Assembly: GCA_963663775.1 (NCBI GenBank)
Contig: OY760624.1
Location: 2,294,001-2,358,000 of the forward strand
Direction: 5' to 3'
Source of the DNA: G963663775 sp963663775
Lineage (GTDB): Bacteria > Bacillota > Clostridia > Oscillospirales > Butyricicoccaceae
DNA: 64,000 nucleotides
Under the pieces are notes generated by a model that was not told the origin of the DNA, searched no databases, and saw only the letters and a program-made list of their open reading frames with translations. The translations under genes were made by a program, and so were the position numbers. Shown piece by piece: positions 44,588 to 52,298 of this stretch. How positions within the stretch are numbered: position 1 is the stretch's first letter; each line of letters starts with the position of its first letter.

Positions 44588-45838
44588 ATGGAAAAAAAGA
44601 TTTGCGCACCTTCTCAAGCTAAAAAATTGTTTTGGTTGTGTTGGATTGCATATATGATTTCTTGTATGGGACGATTTAATTATGCGGCGGCAATGGCAGA
44701 ATTGATTACATCCGAAGGATTTCGAAAAAGTTTTGCAGGATTGATTGGCACTGCATTGTTTGCAGTCTACGGGGCGTGCCAAATTGTTACAGGGATGCTG
44801 GGAGACCGCATCAGCCCTAAAAAAATGGTTGCATTTGGGTTGCTCGGTTCTGGTATGATGAATCTTTTCATGGGATTTGCATCAACTGCGCAGGCAATGT
44901 TGTGGATATGGGTCGGAAATGGTGTTTTTCAATCTTGTATGTGGTCCCCGATTGCACGTGTTTATGCAGAAGTTTTGCCGCCCGATATGCGAAAAGGCGC
45001 ATGCAGCAATGCGGCGGCAACCATTCCAACGGCAACCATTTTCATTTATGCAATGGCAGCAGTGGTCATTCATGCCGATAGCTGGCGATGGGTTTTTTGG
45101 ATTCCCGCTTTGCTCTTATTGACAATGTTTGTAATTTGGTTACTGCAAATGACCAAAATTGAGAAGCACACACAGCAATTTGGAGAACCCATACCAACGG
45201 TGCATGCTGATATGCAGCAGCAGGGAAGCTATCTGCATTTGTTGGTGGCATCAGGCGCATTTTTCATTGCCGTTGCGACCTTGTCACATGGATTGCTGAA
45301 GGATGGGATTCAAGCATGGCTTCCCACGTTTTTGACGGAGGGCTTTGCATTGCAGACCTATGCCTCGGTTGCGGCATCCATGCTGCTGCCTGTGTTAACG
45401 ATTTTTGGGGTGTTTTTTACCAGATGGTTGGCGGCACGATATATTCAGAATGAATTGATGGGAGCCAGTGCGTTCTTCTTGGCAGCGGTGATTTGTCTGG
45501 GCGCATTATGGGTGTTTCCGATACAAAGCGCAGTTTGGAATTTGCTGTTGCTGTCAGTTGCAGGCACTGCCATGATTGGTGCCAATATTTTGCTGCTTAA
45601 TATGGTACCAATGCGTTTGGGTGCCATTGGCCGCACCTCCTCTATGACTGGTTTTTTGAATTGCCATGCATATATTTGAAGTGCATTGTCATCGTTCGGT
45701 GTGGGGGCGGCAGTGGAGCGATTTGGTTGGGATGCTGCACTTTGGATTTGGTTTGGATTTGCCCTTTTGGCATATCTTGCCGTGCTGGGCAATGCAAAGC
45801 GATGGGGGAACTTTTGCAGACAAATGCATTTGGAATAG
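44588..45838 (+). pseudogene. MFS sugar-phosphate-type transporter interrupted by an in-frame TGA
   Basis: The open frame 44588-45679 gives 363 residues of a major-facilitator protein of the organophosphate-antiporter-like group: 'YMISCMGRFNYAAAMAEL', 'GDRISPKKMVAFGLL' in loop 2-3 and 'SCMWSPIARVYAEVLP'. At codon 364 a TGA (45677-45679) stops translation, but the same frame continues for 52 sense codons with 'SALSSFGVGAAVERFGWD' and two-helix-like hydrophobic sequence up to TAG at 45836-45838. The total of about 416 matches family length, so helices 11-12 are cut off. A GGA-to-TGA change at a conserved glycine would explain it. Could be a true nonsense mutation or a sequencing error; read-through is possible but unsupported. 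Confidence 0.82.
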
Positions 45839-45855
45839 TCTGTGTTGTATGTAGT

Positions 45856-46554
45856 TCAAAACGGATAGTTTTCCATTTTTTTGCGCAGTTTTTCGATAAT
45901 CTTTTTCTCAATGCGGGATACATAAGACCTGGAAATACCGCGTGCTGCTGCCACATCTCGCTGTGTTTTTGGTTCTTGACCACATAGACCATACCGCATA
46001 TAAAGAATCTCTTTCTCACGGGAAGTCAAACAAGTCTGCAGCAATTGATATAATTTTGCGTATCCATCTAAATCTTCAACACGCTGCAGACCGATGTCTT
46101 CACAACTGAGTACATCCATCAGAGAAAGGGCATTGCCATCCGTGTCAGTGTCCAAAGCTTCCGAAAGAGAGACATCAGAGGCATGCTTACGGATAGCACG
46201 AAAGTGCATAAGGATTTCATTTTCAATGCATCGTGCAGCATAGGTGGATAGTCGTGCGCTTTTGTCCTTCTGATAGGTATCAATTGCTTTGATTAAGCCA
46301 ATGGTGCCGATGGAAATCAAATCATCTTGCTCTGTCGGCAAAGTATAATATTTCTTAACAATATGCGCTACCAGGCGCAAATTGTGCGAAATCAAAGCCT
46401 CACGTGCAGCAGTATCACCAGATGCAAATCTCTCCAGACACTTTTTTTCTTCTTCCGCAGAGAGTGGGGGAGGAAATGAGCCACACGTGATTTGTGTGCG
46501 CAGAATCAAAAAGGTTACACCGGCAAACAATGCGGTAAGAGCCGAAACCAACAT
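45856..46554 (-). CDS. sigK: Mother-cell sporulation sigma factor, pro-sigma-K
   Basis: Sigma-K directs late mother-cell transcription (coat, germination, lysis genes). The 232-residue product has a hydrophobic N-terminal pro-sequence (MLVSALTALFAGVTFLILR), then 'FPPPLSAEEEKKCLERFA', region 2 'HNLRLVAHIVKKYYTL' and 'DLISIGTIGLIKAIDTY', 'ARCIENEILMHFRAIRK', and region 4 'TQRDVAAARGISRSYVSRIE'. The gene is uninterrupted; no skin element splits it. The pro-sequence implies processing by SpoIVFB or equivalent. AGGTGG precedes the ATG. The gene converges on the broken transporter with 17 bases between them and no terminator visible. Confidence 0.95.
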   Translation of the reverse strand: MLVSALTALFAGVTFLILRTQITCGSFPPPLSAEEEKKCLERFASGDTAAREALISHNLRLVAHIVKKYYTLPTEQDDLISIGTIGLIKAIDTYQKDKSARLSTYAARCIENEILMHFRAIRKHASDVSLSEALDTDTDGNALSLMDVLSCEDIGLQRVEDLDGYAKLYQLLQTCLTSREKEILYMRYGLCGQEPKTQRDVAAARGISRSYVSRIEKKIIEKLRKKMENYPF

Positions 46555-46572
46555 AGCGTTCCACCTTTCTAA

Positions 46573-46603
46573 AATGTATCAGCATGTAAAGCATGCTATG
46601 CAA
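46573..46603 (-). promoter_or_regulatory. Candidate sigma-E-like promoter and palindrome upstream of sigK
   Basis: On the minus strand GCATAGC (46601-46595) and GATACATT (46580-46573) are 14 bases apart, resembling the sigma-E -35/-10 pattern. The spacer is a perfect inverted repeat, AGCATG-N5-CATGCT (46581-46597). A weak SigA reading (TTGCAT-17-GATACA) is also possible. Confidence 0.4.
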
Positions 46604-46661
46604 TATACACAGAGAATGTGCAAGTCCGGTGCCGTCTTGCAGAAGATTTTCAATTATATTG

Positions 46662-46709
46662 AAAAAAACCTCTTATCCTATTGATGGCTGTCAAAGGATA
46701 AGAGGTTTT
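46662..46709 (-). terminator. Intrinsic terminator after the fruK-type gene
   Basis: A perfect 14-bp stem (46665-46678 with 46696-46709), 17-base loop; on the minus strand it ends in a run of seven Ts. On the plus strand it also ends in TTTT, so it may be bidirectional. Confidence 0.88.
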
Positions 46710-46743
46710 CATTCCGATAAAATAATGACAAGGATACAAGTGA

Positions 46744-47688
46744 TTAGAGGGTATAAAGTTCTACGGTTTCATATACTTCATACACCATTTTCAGTGTTGC
46801 CATCTGTGTGCCGGGCAATTTTGCGCAGGCACGTCCCGCTGCAACCGAAAATTTTGCAATTTCTTCAAGTTTAATATGTTGGCGCATACCATTTGCAAAA
46901 GCCGCCACCATGGAATCACCTGTTCCAACCGCACCTTCTTCAAAAATACGTGGGTTGGTGTTGGCAAAAAATGATTCGTGGGTATCTTTGGACACAAAAA
47001 CAGACCCGTGCTCTCCCATGGAAACGCATACTGTATGTGCACCCATCTCCAAAAGCTTTCGCGCATTCACCACCACAACTTCAGGGTCTACCGATACTTC
47101 TTCTGCACCAACGGCTTCTGCCAGTTCAAACATGTTGGGCTTTATAAAATCCGGCTCATATTTTAATGCCTCTTGCAATTGCTCGCCGTTGGCATCGATA
47201 ATCAAGCGACATCCGGCTTTTTTGATGAGTTTGCATATTTTTCCGTAGTGTTTCAGCGAGATACCAGGAGGAATACTGCCAGCAAGTACAAAAATATTTT
47301 CAGCATCCAAGTAGTTTTCAATACGCTCCAACAAGCGTAAAAAATCCCCTTCGGAAATCTTATTGCCAGGTTCGTTAATTTCTGTATGGGTGCCATCAGC
47401 ATCTAAAATTTGAATATTGACACGTGTTTGACCAGGCACATCGACAAAATCATGATGAATATCGCGCGAGGTCAGCGAATCTTTCATGAAGCGGCCATTT
47501 GGACCGGCAGCGAAACCAAGTGCGATACTTGCACCGCCAATCGCTTTGATAGCATTAGAAATTGTAATACCCTTGCCCCCTGGTTCAACAGTGGAACGAC
47601 TTGCTCGATTCAGCTTGCCAGGAATCAAAGGCTTCTCGATGCGCAAGGTGCGGTCCATTGCAGGGTTGAGGGTGATAGTAATAATCAT
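46744..47688 (-). CDS. fruK: 1-phosphofructokinase family hexose kinase (PfkB)
   Basis: A PfkB-family sugar-phosphate kinase of 314 residues. It starts 'MIITITLNPAMDRTLRIE', typical of 1-phosphofructokinase and tagatose-6-phosphate kinase, with signature 1 'PGGKGITISNAIKAIGG' and signature 2 'GAVGTGDSMVAAFANG', whose aspartate is the catalytic base. FruK usually sits with a DeoR-type regulator and PTS fructose permease; here it is alone, so the substrate (fructose-1-phosphate or tagatose-6-phosphate) is uncertain. Start at 47688 with GGGAGG upstream; the longer frame to 47736 has none. Upstream on the minus strand is TATAAT (47718-47713) and a 22-base palindrome at 47755-47776. Confidence 0.85.
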   Translation of the reverse strand: MIITITLNPAMDRTLRIEKPLIPGKLNRASRSTVEPGGKGITISNAIKAIGGASIALGFAAGPNGRFMKDSLTSRDIHHDFVDVPGQTRVNIQILDADGTHTEINEPGNKISEGDFLRLLERIENYLDAENIFVLAGSIPPGISLKHYGKICKLIKKAGCRLIIDANGEQLQEALKYEPDFIKPNMFELAEAVGAEEVSVDPEVVVVNARKLLEMGAHTVCVSMGEHGSVFVSKDTHESFFANTNPRIFEEGAVGTGDSMVAAFANGMRQHIKLEEIAKFSVAAGRACAKLPGTQMATLKMVYEVYETVELYTL

Positions 47689-47754
47689 GGTGCGAAACCT
47701 CCCTTTTCTACTATTATATTTTACCGAAAAAAACACAAGCTGTAAACAGGAAAT

Positions 47755-47776
47755 ATGATATTCTGTCGAATATCAT
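47755..47776. promoter_or_regulatory. Perfect palindromic operator-like element upstream of the fruK-type gene
   Basis: ATGATATTC (47755-47763), four bases TGTC, and GAATATCAT (47768-47776) form perfect 9-bp arms. It lies about 40 bases upstream of the fruK -10 and 69 bases downstream of the prefix-domain gene stop. No U-run follows on either strand, so an operator is more likely than a terminator. Confidence 0.5.
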
Positions 47777-47845
47777 TCGCATCATGAGGTTGCTAAAAGA
47801 GATGTTTTTTTGAGAAAATGAAGTGCTGGAAGCAATCTATCTACC

Positions 47846-48181
47846 CTAAAAGGTGTAAAAATTGTGTAAAAAAATAAAAATCAAAAACAACAAAATAATG
47901 AAAATTAAAACCCATGTAATACTGAACAATAGTTGAAACAAGATAGGCTTCCAACGGCAATGCACTTGGTTGAGCTGCTGCCCCAGTAAAATGGGGTCGC
48001 CCATGGCATAAATGGCTTCGTCTTCCGCCTCTTCCGCTGAAAAATAGCACTGCTTTATCAGAAAAAACATGTGGTCTTCAATATGGGCACGCAGTTCCTT
48101 GCGAATGGCGGTGCAAGCCTTTTTATATTTGATTTCCGCACAGACGATGTCTAAAAACTCCTGTGTTTTAGAGGTGACCAC
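47846..48181 (-). CDS. Permease-prefix-domain membrane protein paired with PadR
   Basis: The product is about 111 residues from a GTG at 48181 (frame open to 48217). The N-terminal part is a helical 'permease prefix' type domain: 'EFLDIVCAEIKYKKACTAIR', then 'ELRAHIEDH' and 'SAEEAEDEAIYAMGDP' followed by 'LGQQLNQVH'. One or two hydrophobic helices (about 78-108) end the protein. Such proteins are encoded next to PadR regulators in many Firmicutes and are thought to form regulator/membrane pairs; function is not established. It overlaps the padR stop by 14 bases. Confidence 0.7.
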   Translation of the reverse strand: MVTSKTQEFLDIVCAEIKYKKACTAIRKELRAHIEDHMFFLIKQCYFSAEEAEDEAIYAMGDPILLGQQLNQVHCRWKPILFQLLFSITWVLIFIILLFLIFIFLHNFYTF

Positions 48182-48518
48182 AAGCTTCACCCCCAAGCAC
48201 ACGTCCCATTTTGGCATACAGCTGCTCTAACTTTTTCTTTTTGTGTGACAGCGTATGGATGCCCTGCTTGGTTAATTGATAATATTTTCGCAGCTGTCCG
48301 GTTTCTGCTTTGGCGTAGTAGGAACGCACCTCTCCATTTTGCTCTAAATCATGCAAAATTGGATAAATCATGCCTTCGTTTGCAGAAAAAGTGTATTCTG
48401 AATGGCATTCCAATTCTTGAATCATTTGATAACCGCATAAATCCTGATTTTCCAGCAGTGCCATCATCAAAAGCGTCATACTGGTTGGAAATGGTTGCTT
48501 TCTTCCAGTATCCATCAT
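48168..48518 (-). CDS. PadR-family transcriptional regulator
   Basis: A 116-residue winged-helix regulator: 'MTLLMMALLENQDLCGYQMI' and 'SANEGMIYPILHDLEQNGEV', with 'KYYQLTKQGIHTL' are the classical PadR wing and helix motifs. A C-terminal helix with a basic patch follows. ATG at 48518 is preceded by AAAGGA; the longer frame starts at 48527. It is co-transcribed with the prefix-domain gene and divergent from the glyoxalase-fold gene. Ligand and targets are unknown; autoregulation is common in this family. Confidence 0.88.
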   Translation of the reverse strand: MMDTGRKQPFPTSMTLLMMALLENQDLCGYQMIQELECHSEYTFSANEGMIYPILHDLEQNGEVRSYYAKAETGQLRKYYQLTKQGIHTLSHKKKKLEQLYAKMGRVLGGEACGHL

Positions 48519-48559
48519 GGTATACATCCTTTCCTGTGAAATTTAACATCCCTATGGCA

Positions 48560-48588
48560 TTGACAAACCGCTGCGAAACCCCTATCAT
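48560..48588 (+). promoter_or_regulatory. SigA-type promoter for the VOC-family gene
   Basis: TTGACA (48560-48565) and TATCAT (48583-48588), 17-base spacer, 30 bases before the ATG; lies in the divergent gap with padR, so a PadR site may overlap it. Confidence 0.78.
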
Positions 48589-48617
48589 AAATAAAAAAGG
48601 AAAAGGAGAGGAACACA

Positions 48618-48977
48618 ATGCACATTCATCATTTGGCGATTCGTGTAAAAAACTTGGAGAAATCCATTCGATTTTATGAAACCTTAACACAACTGACCGT
48701 TGCAAATCGATTCAAAGAAGCACCTGCAGAAGTAGCATATATGACCAATGGCGCAGGGGAAACCCAGATTGAATTGATTGCTATTCCACAGGGACAGACC
48801 TTTGCAGGACAAGGCTTTTTTGTATGCTTTGAAACAGAGGCATTGGATGCGAGCCATGCGCTTGCAAAGCGGGAAGGGATGCATCCTTCCAATATTCGAA
48901 CGCTAGACCCGCAAACCCGATATTTCTATGTGTATGACCCCGATGGCGTATCGGTGCAGCTGAAACAGAAGATGTAG
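48618..48977 (+). CDS. VOC-superfamily (glyoxalase I-like) protein
   Basis: A 119-residue vicinal-oxygen-chelate protein: 'IHHLAIRVKNLEKSIRFYET' with H5, 'QIELIAIPQG' and 'RYFYVYDPDGVSVQLKQ' whose position of Q matches a usual metal ligand in the family. The size and the motif are compatible with lactoylglutathione lyase-like or other small-molecule enzymes, but substrate cannot be assigned. It has AAAGGAGAGG before the ATG and its own promoter, divergent from padR. Confidence 0.85.
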   Translation: MHIHHLAIRVKNLEKSIRFYETLTQLTVANRFKEAPAEVAYMTNGAGETQIELIAIPQGQTFAGQGFFVCFETEALDASHALAKREGMHPSNIRTLDPQTRYFYVYDPDGVSVQLKQKM

Positions 48978-49000
48978 TGCTTCTCAACTCTATTATAGCA

Positions 49001-49294
49001 CTATTTGCTGTCAAATGGGTTGCTTTGTTTCATAAGCTGATGAATATACACAGACATTCCGGCACAGGTAGTGCCTTGTGTGATGGATTCAAAGGCTCCG
49101 GCTGCAAAATTCGGATATTCTGTGCGGTGGGCAAGGACAAATAACGCAACACACAGAATACCACAGCCAGTTAGCAGCAGCGGAATCCAACGGTCATCAA
49201 TTTTTTCAGCATTTTTGAACGCCACCCCCAAAAAATAAAGCGCAAGCACTAAAATGACCAGCTCAGGTTTTACATATTGCAGCATGCTATCCAT
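49001..49294 (-). CDS. Holin-like small membrane protein (A118 Hol118/phage_holin type)
   Basis: A 97-residue protein with three hydrophobic stretches (about 11-28, 38-57 and 70-90). 'MLQYVKPELVILVLALYFLG', the charged 'KNAEKIDDRWIPLLL' turn and 'ITQGTTCAGMSVYIHQLMK' closely resemble the small phage holins of the A118 group, which make membrane lesions to release endolysin. No endolysin or other phage gene is nearby. AGGAGG lies 8 bases before the ATG. Might be a domesticated phage remnant; alternatively a regulated lysis or secretion protein. Function inferred from family only. Confidence 0.7.
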   Translation of the reverse strand: MDSMLQYVKPELVILVLALYFLGVAFKNAEKIDDRWIPLLLTGCGILCVALFVLAHRTEYPNFAAGAFESITQGTTCAGMSVYIHQLMKQSNPFDSK

Positions 49295-49395
49295 AGCACA
49301 TACCTCCTCGTTTGCACCAGATAAAAACGAAATCTGTACAATACTATATGTGATATGGATACCAAAGAAGTATTTGCAATATCAAAAAATATATA

Positions 49396-49430
49396 AAAAA
49401 AGAGAAGATGTTTTGCATCTTCTCTTTTTG
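49396..49430 (-). terminator. Intrinsic terminator after leuB
   Basis: A perfect 14-bp stem (49397-49410 with 49416-49429), loop TTTTG, followed on the minus strand by a run of Ts. It ends the leuACDB operon. Confidence 0.9.
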
Positions 49431-49441
49431 GTATACACAGA

Positions 49442-50512
49442 TTAAATTGCGTCACGAATCAATTGCCCCATTTGCGTGGTGGAACAGTAGGTTGCACTTC
49501 CAGCAGCGATGTCTGCGGTGCGATGTCCAGCATTCAGCACCTGCTCCACAGCTCGCTCAATTGCAGTGGCTTCCTCTGCAAGATTGAAGGAATAGCGCAG
49601 CATCATCGCACAGGAAAGAATCGTTGCAATGGGGTTTGCGATGCCCTTGCCTGCAATATCCGGTGCAGAACCATGAATCGGCTCATACATACCCTTGCCG
49701 GTGGCACTCATGGAAGCGGAAGGCAGCATACCGATGGAACCGGTAATCATGGATGCTTCGTCAGACAAAATATCACCAAACAGGTTGCCTGTAACAATGA
49801 CATCAAACTGCCCTGGATTGCGCACCAACTGCATGGCGCAGTTGTCAACGTACATGTCAGAGTATTCCACTGCGGGGAACTCATCCTTAATACGATGCAT
49901 CGTTTCACGCCAGACACGGGAGGTTTCCAACACATTGGCTTTATCCACACTGCACAGTTTCTTGCCACGCTTCATTGCCATGTCAAATGCACGGCGGCCA
50001 ATGCGCTCGACTTCGGTCACGCTATAGTTCATATCGTCATAACCGGTTTCGCCAAGGTCAGAGGAACGTCTGCCATGGGTGCCGAAATAGACATCGCCTG
50101 TCAATTCTCGGCAAACCATAATGTCAAAGCCTTCGCCGATGATTTCCGGTTTAATCGGGCAGGCATCTGCCAGTGCTTTGTACATGGTTGCAGGGCGCAG
50201 ATTGACAAACAGACAAAGCTGTGCACGCAAGCCAAGCAGGGCTTTTTCGGGACGAATCTCGCTGGGCACGCTGTCCCATTTCGGACCGCCAACCGCACCG
50301 AGCAGTACACTGTCTGCTGCCTTGCAGGCATCAACTGCTTCCTGCGTCAACGGAATACCATGCACATCGATAGAGCAGCCACCTGCCAACACTTCGGTGA
50401 ATTGAAACTGATGTCCAAACTTTTCGCCGATGACTTCTAGGGTTTGCATTGCTTCGGTCACGATTTCGGGACCGATACCATCGCCTTTTACAACCGCAAT
50501 TTTGTACTGCAT
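49442..50512 (-). CDS. leuB: 3-isopropylmalate dehydrogenase
   Basis: Oxidatively decarboxylates 3-isopropylmalate to 2-ketoisocaproate. The 356-residue protein begins 'YKIAVVKGDGIGPEIVTEAM', with 'LLGAVGGPKWD', substrate-binding 'RELTGDVYFG', and the NAD-binding 'MYEPIHGSAPDIAGKGIANP'. It is last in the operon, 4 bases after leuD, and shares the T-box leader far upstream. Confidence 0.97.
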   Translation of the reverse strand: MQYKIAVVKGDGIGPEIVTEAMQTLEVIGEKFGHQFQFTEVLAGGCSIDVHGIPLTQEAVDACKAADSVLLGAVGGPKWDSVPSEIRPEKALLGLRAQLCLFVNLRPATMYKALADACPIKPEIIGEGFDIMVCRELTGDVYFGTHGRRSSDLGETGYDDMNYSVTEVERIGRRAFDMAMKRGKKLCSVDKANVLETSRVWRETMHRIKDEFPAVEYSDMYVDNCAMQLVRNPGQFDVIVTGNLFGDILSDEASMITGSIGMLPSASMSATGKGMYEPIHGSAPDIAGKGIANPIATILSCAMMLRYSFNLAEEATAIERAVEQVLNAGHRTADIAAGSATYCSTTQMGQLIRDAI

Positions 50513-50516
50513 GATT

Positions 50517-51008
50517 TTATTCTCCTCTTTCTTTCAGTGATTTCAAAAGACCGCCTGCATGGATGATGTTTTGAATGAAAGGGGGGAAGGCAGCTGCCTG
50601 ATAGGTTTCGCCTTTGGTAAGATTGGTGATGATACCAGTTGTGAAATCAATGGATACCTCGTTGCCTGCATCAATGCCTGTTGCCGCAGCTTCACATTCC
50701 AAAATCGGCAAACCAATATTGATGGCATTGCGATAGAAAATGCGTGCGAACGAAGCGGCAATGACGCAGGATACGCCATTTTCCTTGATAACAAGCGGTG
50801 CGTGCTCACGGGAAGAACCACAGCCGAAGTTGCGGTTTGCCACAATGATGTCACCGGCTTTTACCTTTTTCACAAATTCGGTATCGATGTCTTCCATCGC
50901 ATGGGCGGACAATTCTTTTGTGTCTGCAATGTTCAGATACCGTGCGGGGATGATAACATCGGTATCGACATTATCGCCATATTTGAAAACTGTTCCTTGT
51001 GCATTCAT
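50517..51008 (-). CDS. leuD: 3-isopropylmalate dehydratase small subunit
   Basis: The small swivelling domain that completes the isomerase active site with LeuC. The 163 residues include 'GDNVDTDVIIPARYL' and the substrate-binding 'NFGCGSSREHAPLVIK'. The ATG at 51008 has GGAGG upstream; the longer frame to 51167 lies inside leuC and is not used. Confidence 0.96.
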   Translation of the reverse strand: MNAQGTVFKYGDNVDTDVIIPARYLNIADTKELSAHAMEDIDTEFVKKVKAGDIIVANRNFGCGSSREHAPLVIKENGVSCVIAASFARIFYRNAINIGLPILECEAAATGIDAGNEVSIDFTTGIITNLTKGETYQAAAFPPFIQNIIHAGGLLKSLKERGE

Positions 51009-51027
51009 GTGTAAATTCCTCCGTTCC

Positions 51028-52284
51028 TTATTCTTGTGGTGCGCAAATATAGCCTGCGACGGCAGACGCTGCCGCAACTGCGGGGCTGGACAAATAAATT
51101 TCCGAGGTAATATGTCCCATGCGTCCGACAAAATTACGGTTGGTCGTTGCAACGGTTTTTTCGCCATGCGCTAAGATACCCATATGACCGCCAAGGCAAG
51201 GACCGCAGGTCGGCGTGGAAAGAATTGCACCTGCGTTGATGAAGATTTCGGCCAAGCCTTCTTTGATGCACTGTAAATATACATCCTGTGTCGCAGGAAT
51301 GATGATGGTGCGCACACCATCAGCGACTTTTTTGCCCTTCAGAATCTGTGCTGCCATGCGCATGTCTTCAATGCGTCCGTTGGTGCAGGAGCCGATGACA
51401 GACTGCTGGATTTCGATGTGGTCAAGCTCGTCAATCGGCTTGGTGTTTTCCGGCAGGTGCGGGCAAGCAACGGTTGGACGGAGTGCAGACAAATCAATGA
51501 CAATGGTTTCGTCATATTGCGCATCCGTATCTGCTGCAAACTCCATCACATCACGGTGGACACGACCGTTCATATAAGAACGGGTCTTGTCATCGACAGG
51601 GAAGATGCCGTTTTTCGCACCCGCTTCAATCGCCATGTTGCAGATGGTAAAGCGGTCATCCATGGAAAGGGAAGCAACGCCTTCGCCCGTGAATTCCATG
51701 GAGCGATACAGTGCGCCGTCTACGCCGATTTTACCAATGATGTGCAGAATGACATCCTTGCCCGAAACATAAGGGCTGAGTTTGCCGACCAGTTCAAACT
51801 TGATGGCAGACGGCACCTTAAACCATGCTTTGCCGGTTGCCATGCCTGCGGCGAGGTCAGTAGAGCCAACACCTGTCGAGAAAGCACCCAGTGCGCCATA
51901 GGTGCAGGTGTGACTATCCGCACCGATGATGAGTTCGCCGGAAGCCACCAAGCCCTGCTCCGGCAACAACGCATGCTCAATGCCCATTTTGCCAACATCG
52001 AAGAAATTGACAATATCATGCTTTTTAGAAAATTCACGACATTCCAAGCACTGTTCTGCAGACTTAATGTCCTTATTTGGTGCGAAATGGTCCATCACAA
52101 GTGCAATTTTTGTGCGGTCAAACACAGAGGTGAACCCTGCTTTTTCCATCTCACGAATCGCAACCGGTCCGGTAATATCATTTGCAAGCGTCAAGTCAAT
52201 ATTTGCTTCAATCAGCTGACCTGCCTCGACTTGCGCCAATCCGGCATGATGCGCAAGAATTTTTTGTGTCATTGTCATCCCCAT
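51028..52284 (-). CDS. leuC: 3-isopropylmalate dehydratase large subunit
   Basis: The aconitase-family large subunit that isomerises 2- to 3-isopropylmalate. Fe-S ligands are visible in 'SVIGSCTNGRIEDMR' and 'TCGPCLGGHMG'; 'GADSHTCTYGALGAFSTGVG' is the usual active-site stretch. The product has 418 residues from ATG at 52284, where GGGAGG is well placed. Separate short LeuC/LeuD chains are the clostridial-type arrangement. 14 bases separate it from leuA. Confidence 0.96.
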   Translation of the reverse strand: MGMTMTQKILAHHAGLAQVEAGQLIEANIDLTLANDITGPVAIREMEKAGFTSVFDRTKIALVMDHFAPNKDIKSAEQCLECREFSKKHDIVNFFDVGKMGIEHALLPEQGLVASGELIIGADSHTCTYGALGAFSTGVGSTDLAAGMATGKAWFKVPSAIKFELVGKLSPYVSGKDVILHIIGKIGVDGALYRSMEFTGEGVASLSMDDRFTICNMAIEAGAKNGIFPVDDKTRSYMNGRVHRDVMEFAADTDAQYDETIVIDLSALRPTVACPHLPENTKPIDELDHIEIQQSVIGSCTNGRIEDMRMAAQILKGKKVADGVRTIIIPATQDVYLQCIKEGLAEIFINAGAILSTPTCGPCLGGHMGILAHGEKTVATTNRNFVGRMGHITSEIYLSSPAVAAASAVAGYICAPQE

Positions 52285-52298
52285 AGTGGTGACCTCCC

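Noticed and set aside
45677..45679. TGA in the transporter as selenocysteine or a reassigned codon
   Set aside because: No selenoprotein-like context or clear SECIS hairpin is seen after it, and other genes here (rqcH, walK, speD, speA, speE) end with TGA, so TGA is a normal stop.
47755..47776. Palindrome as terminator of the PadR/prefix operon
   Set aside because: No T-run follows on the minus strand and the stem is AT-rich; an operator upstream of fruK is a better reading.
49001..49294. Prophage remnant
   Set aside because: Only one holin-like gene is present; there is no integrase, terminase, structural gene or attachment-site repeat nearby.
49338..49360. Sigma-K promoter for the holin-like gene
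   Set aside because: A CATATAGTA resembling the sigma-K -10 is present on the minus strand, but no -35 element occurs at the required distance.
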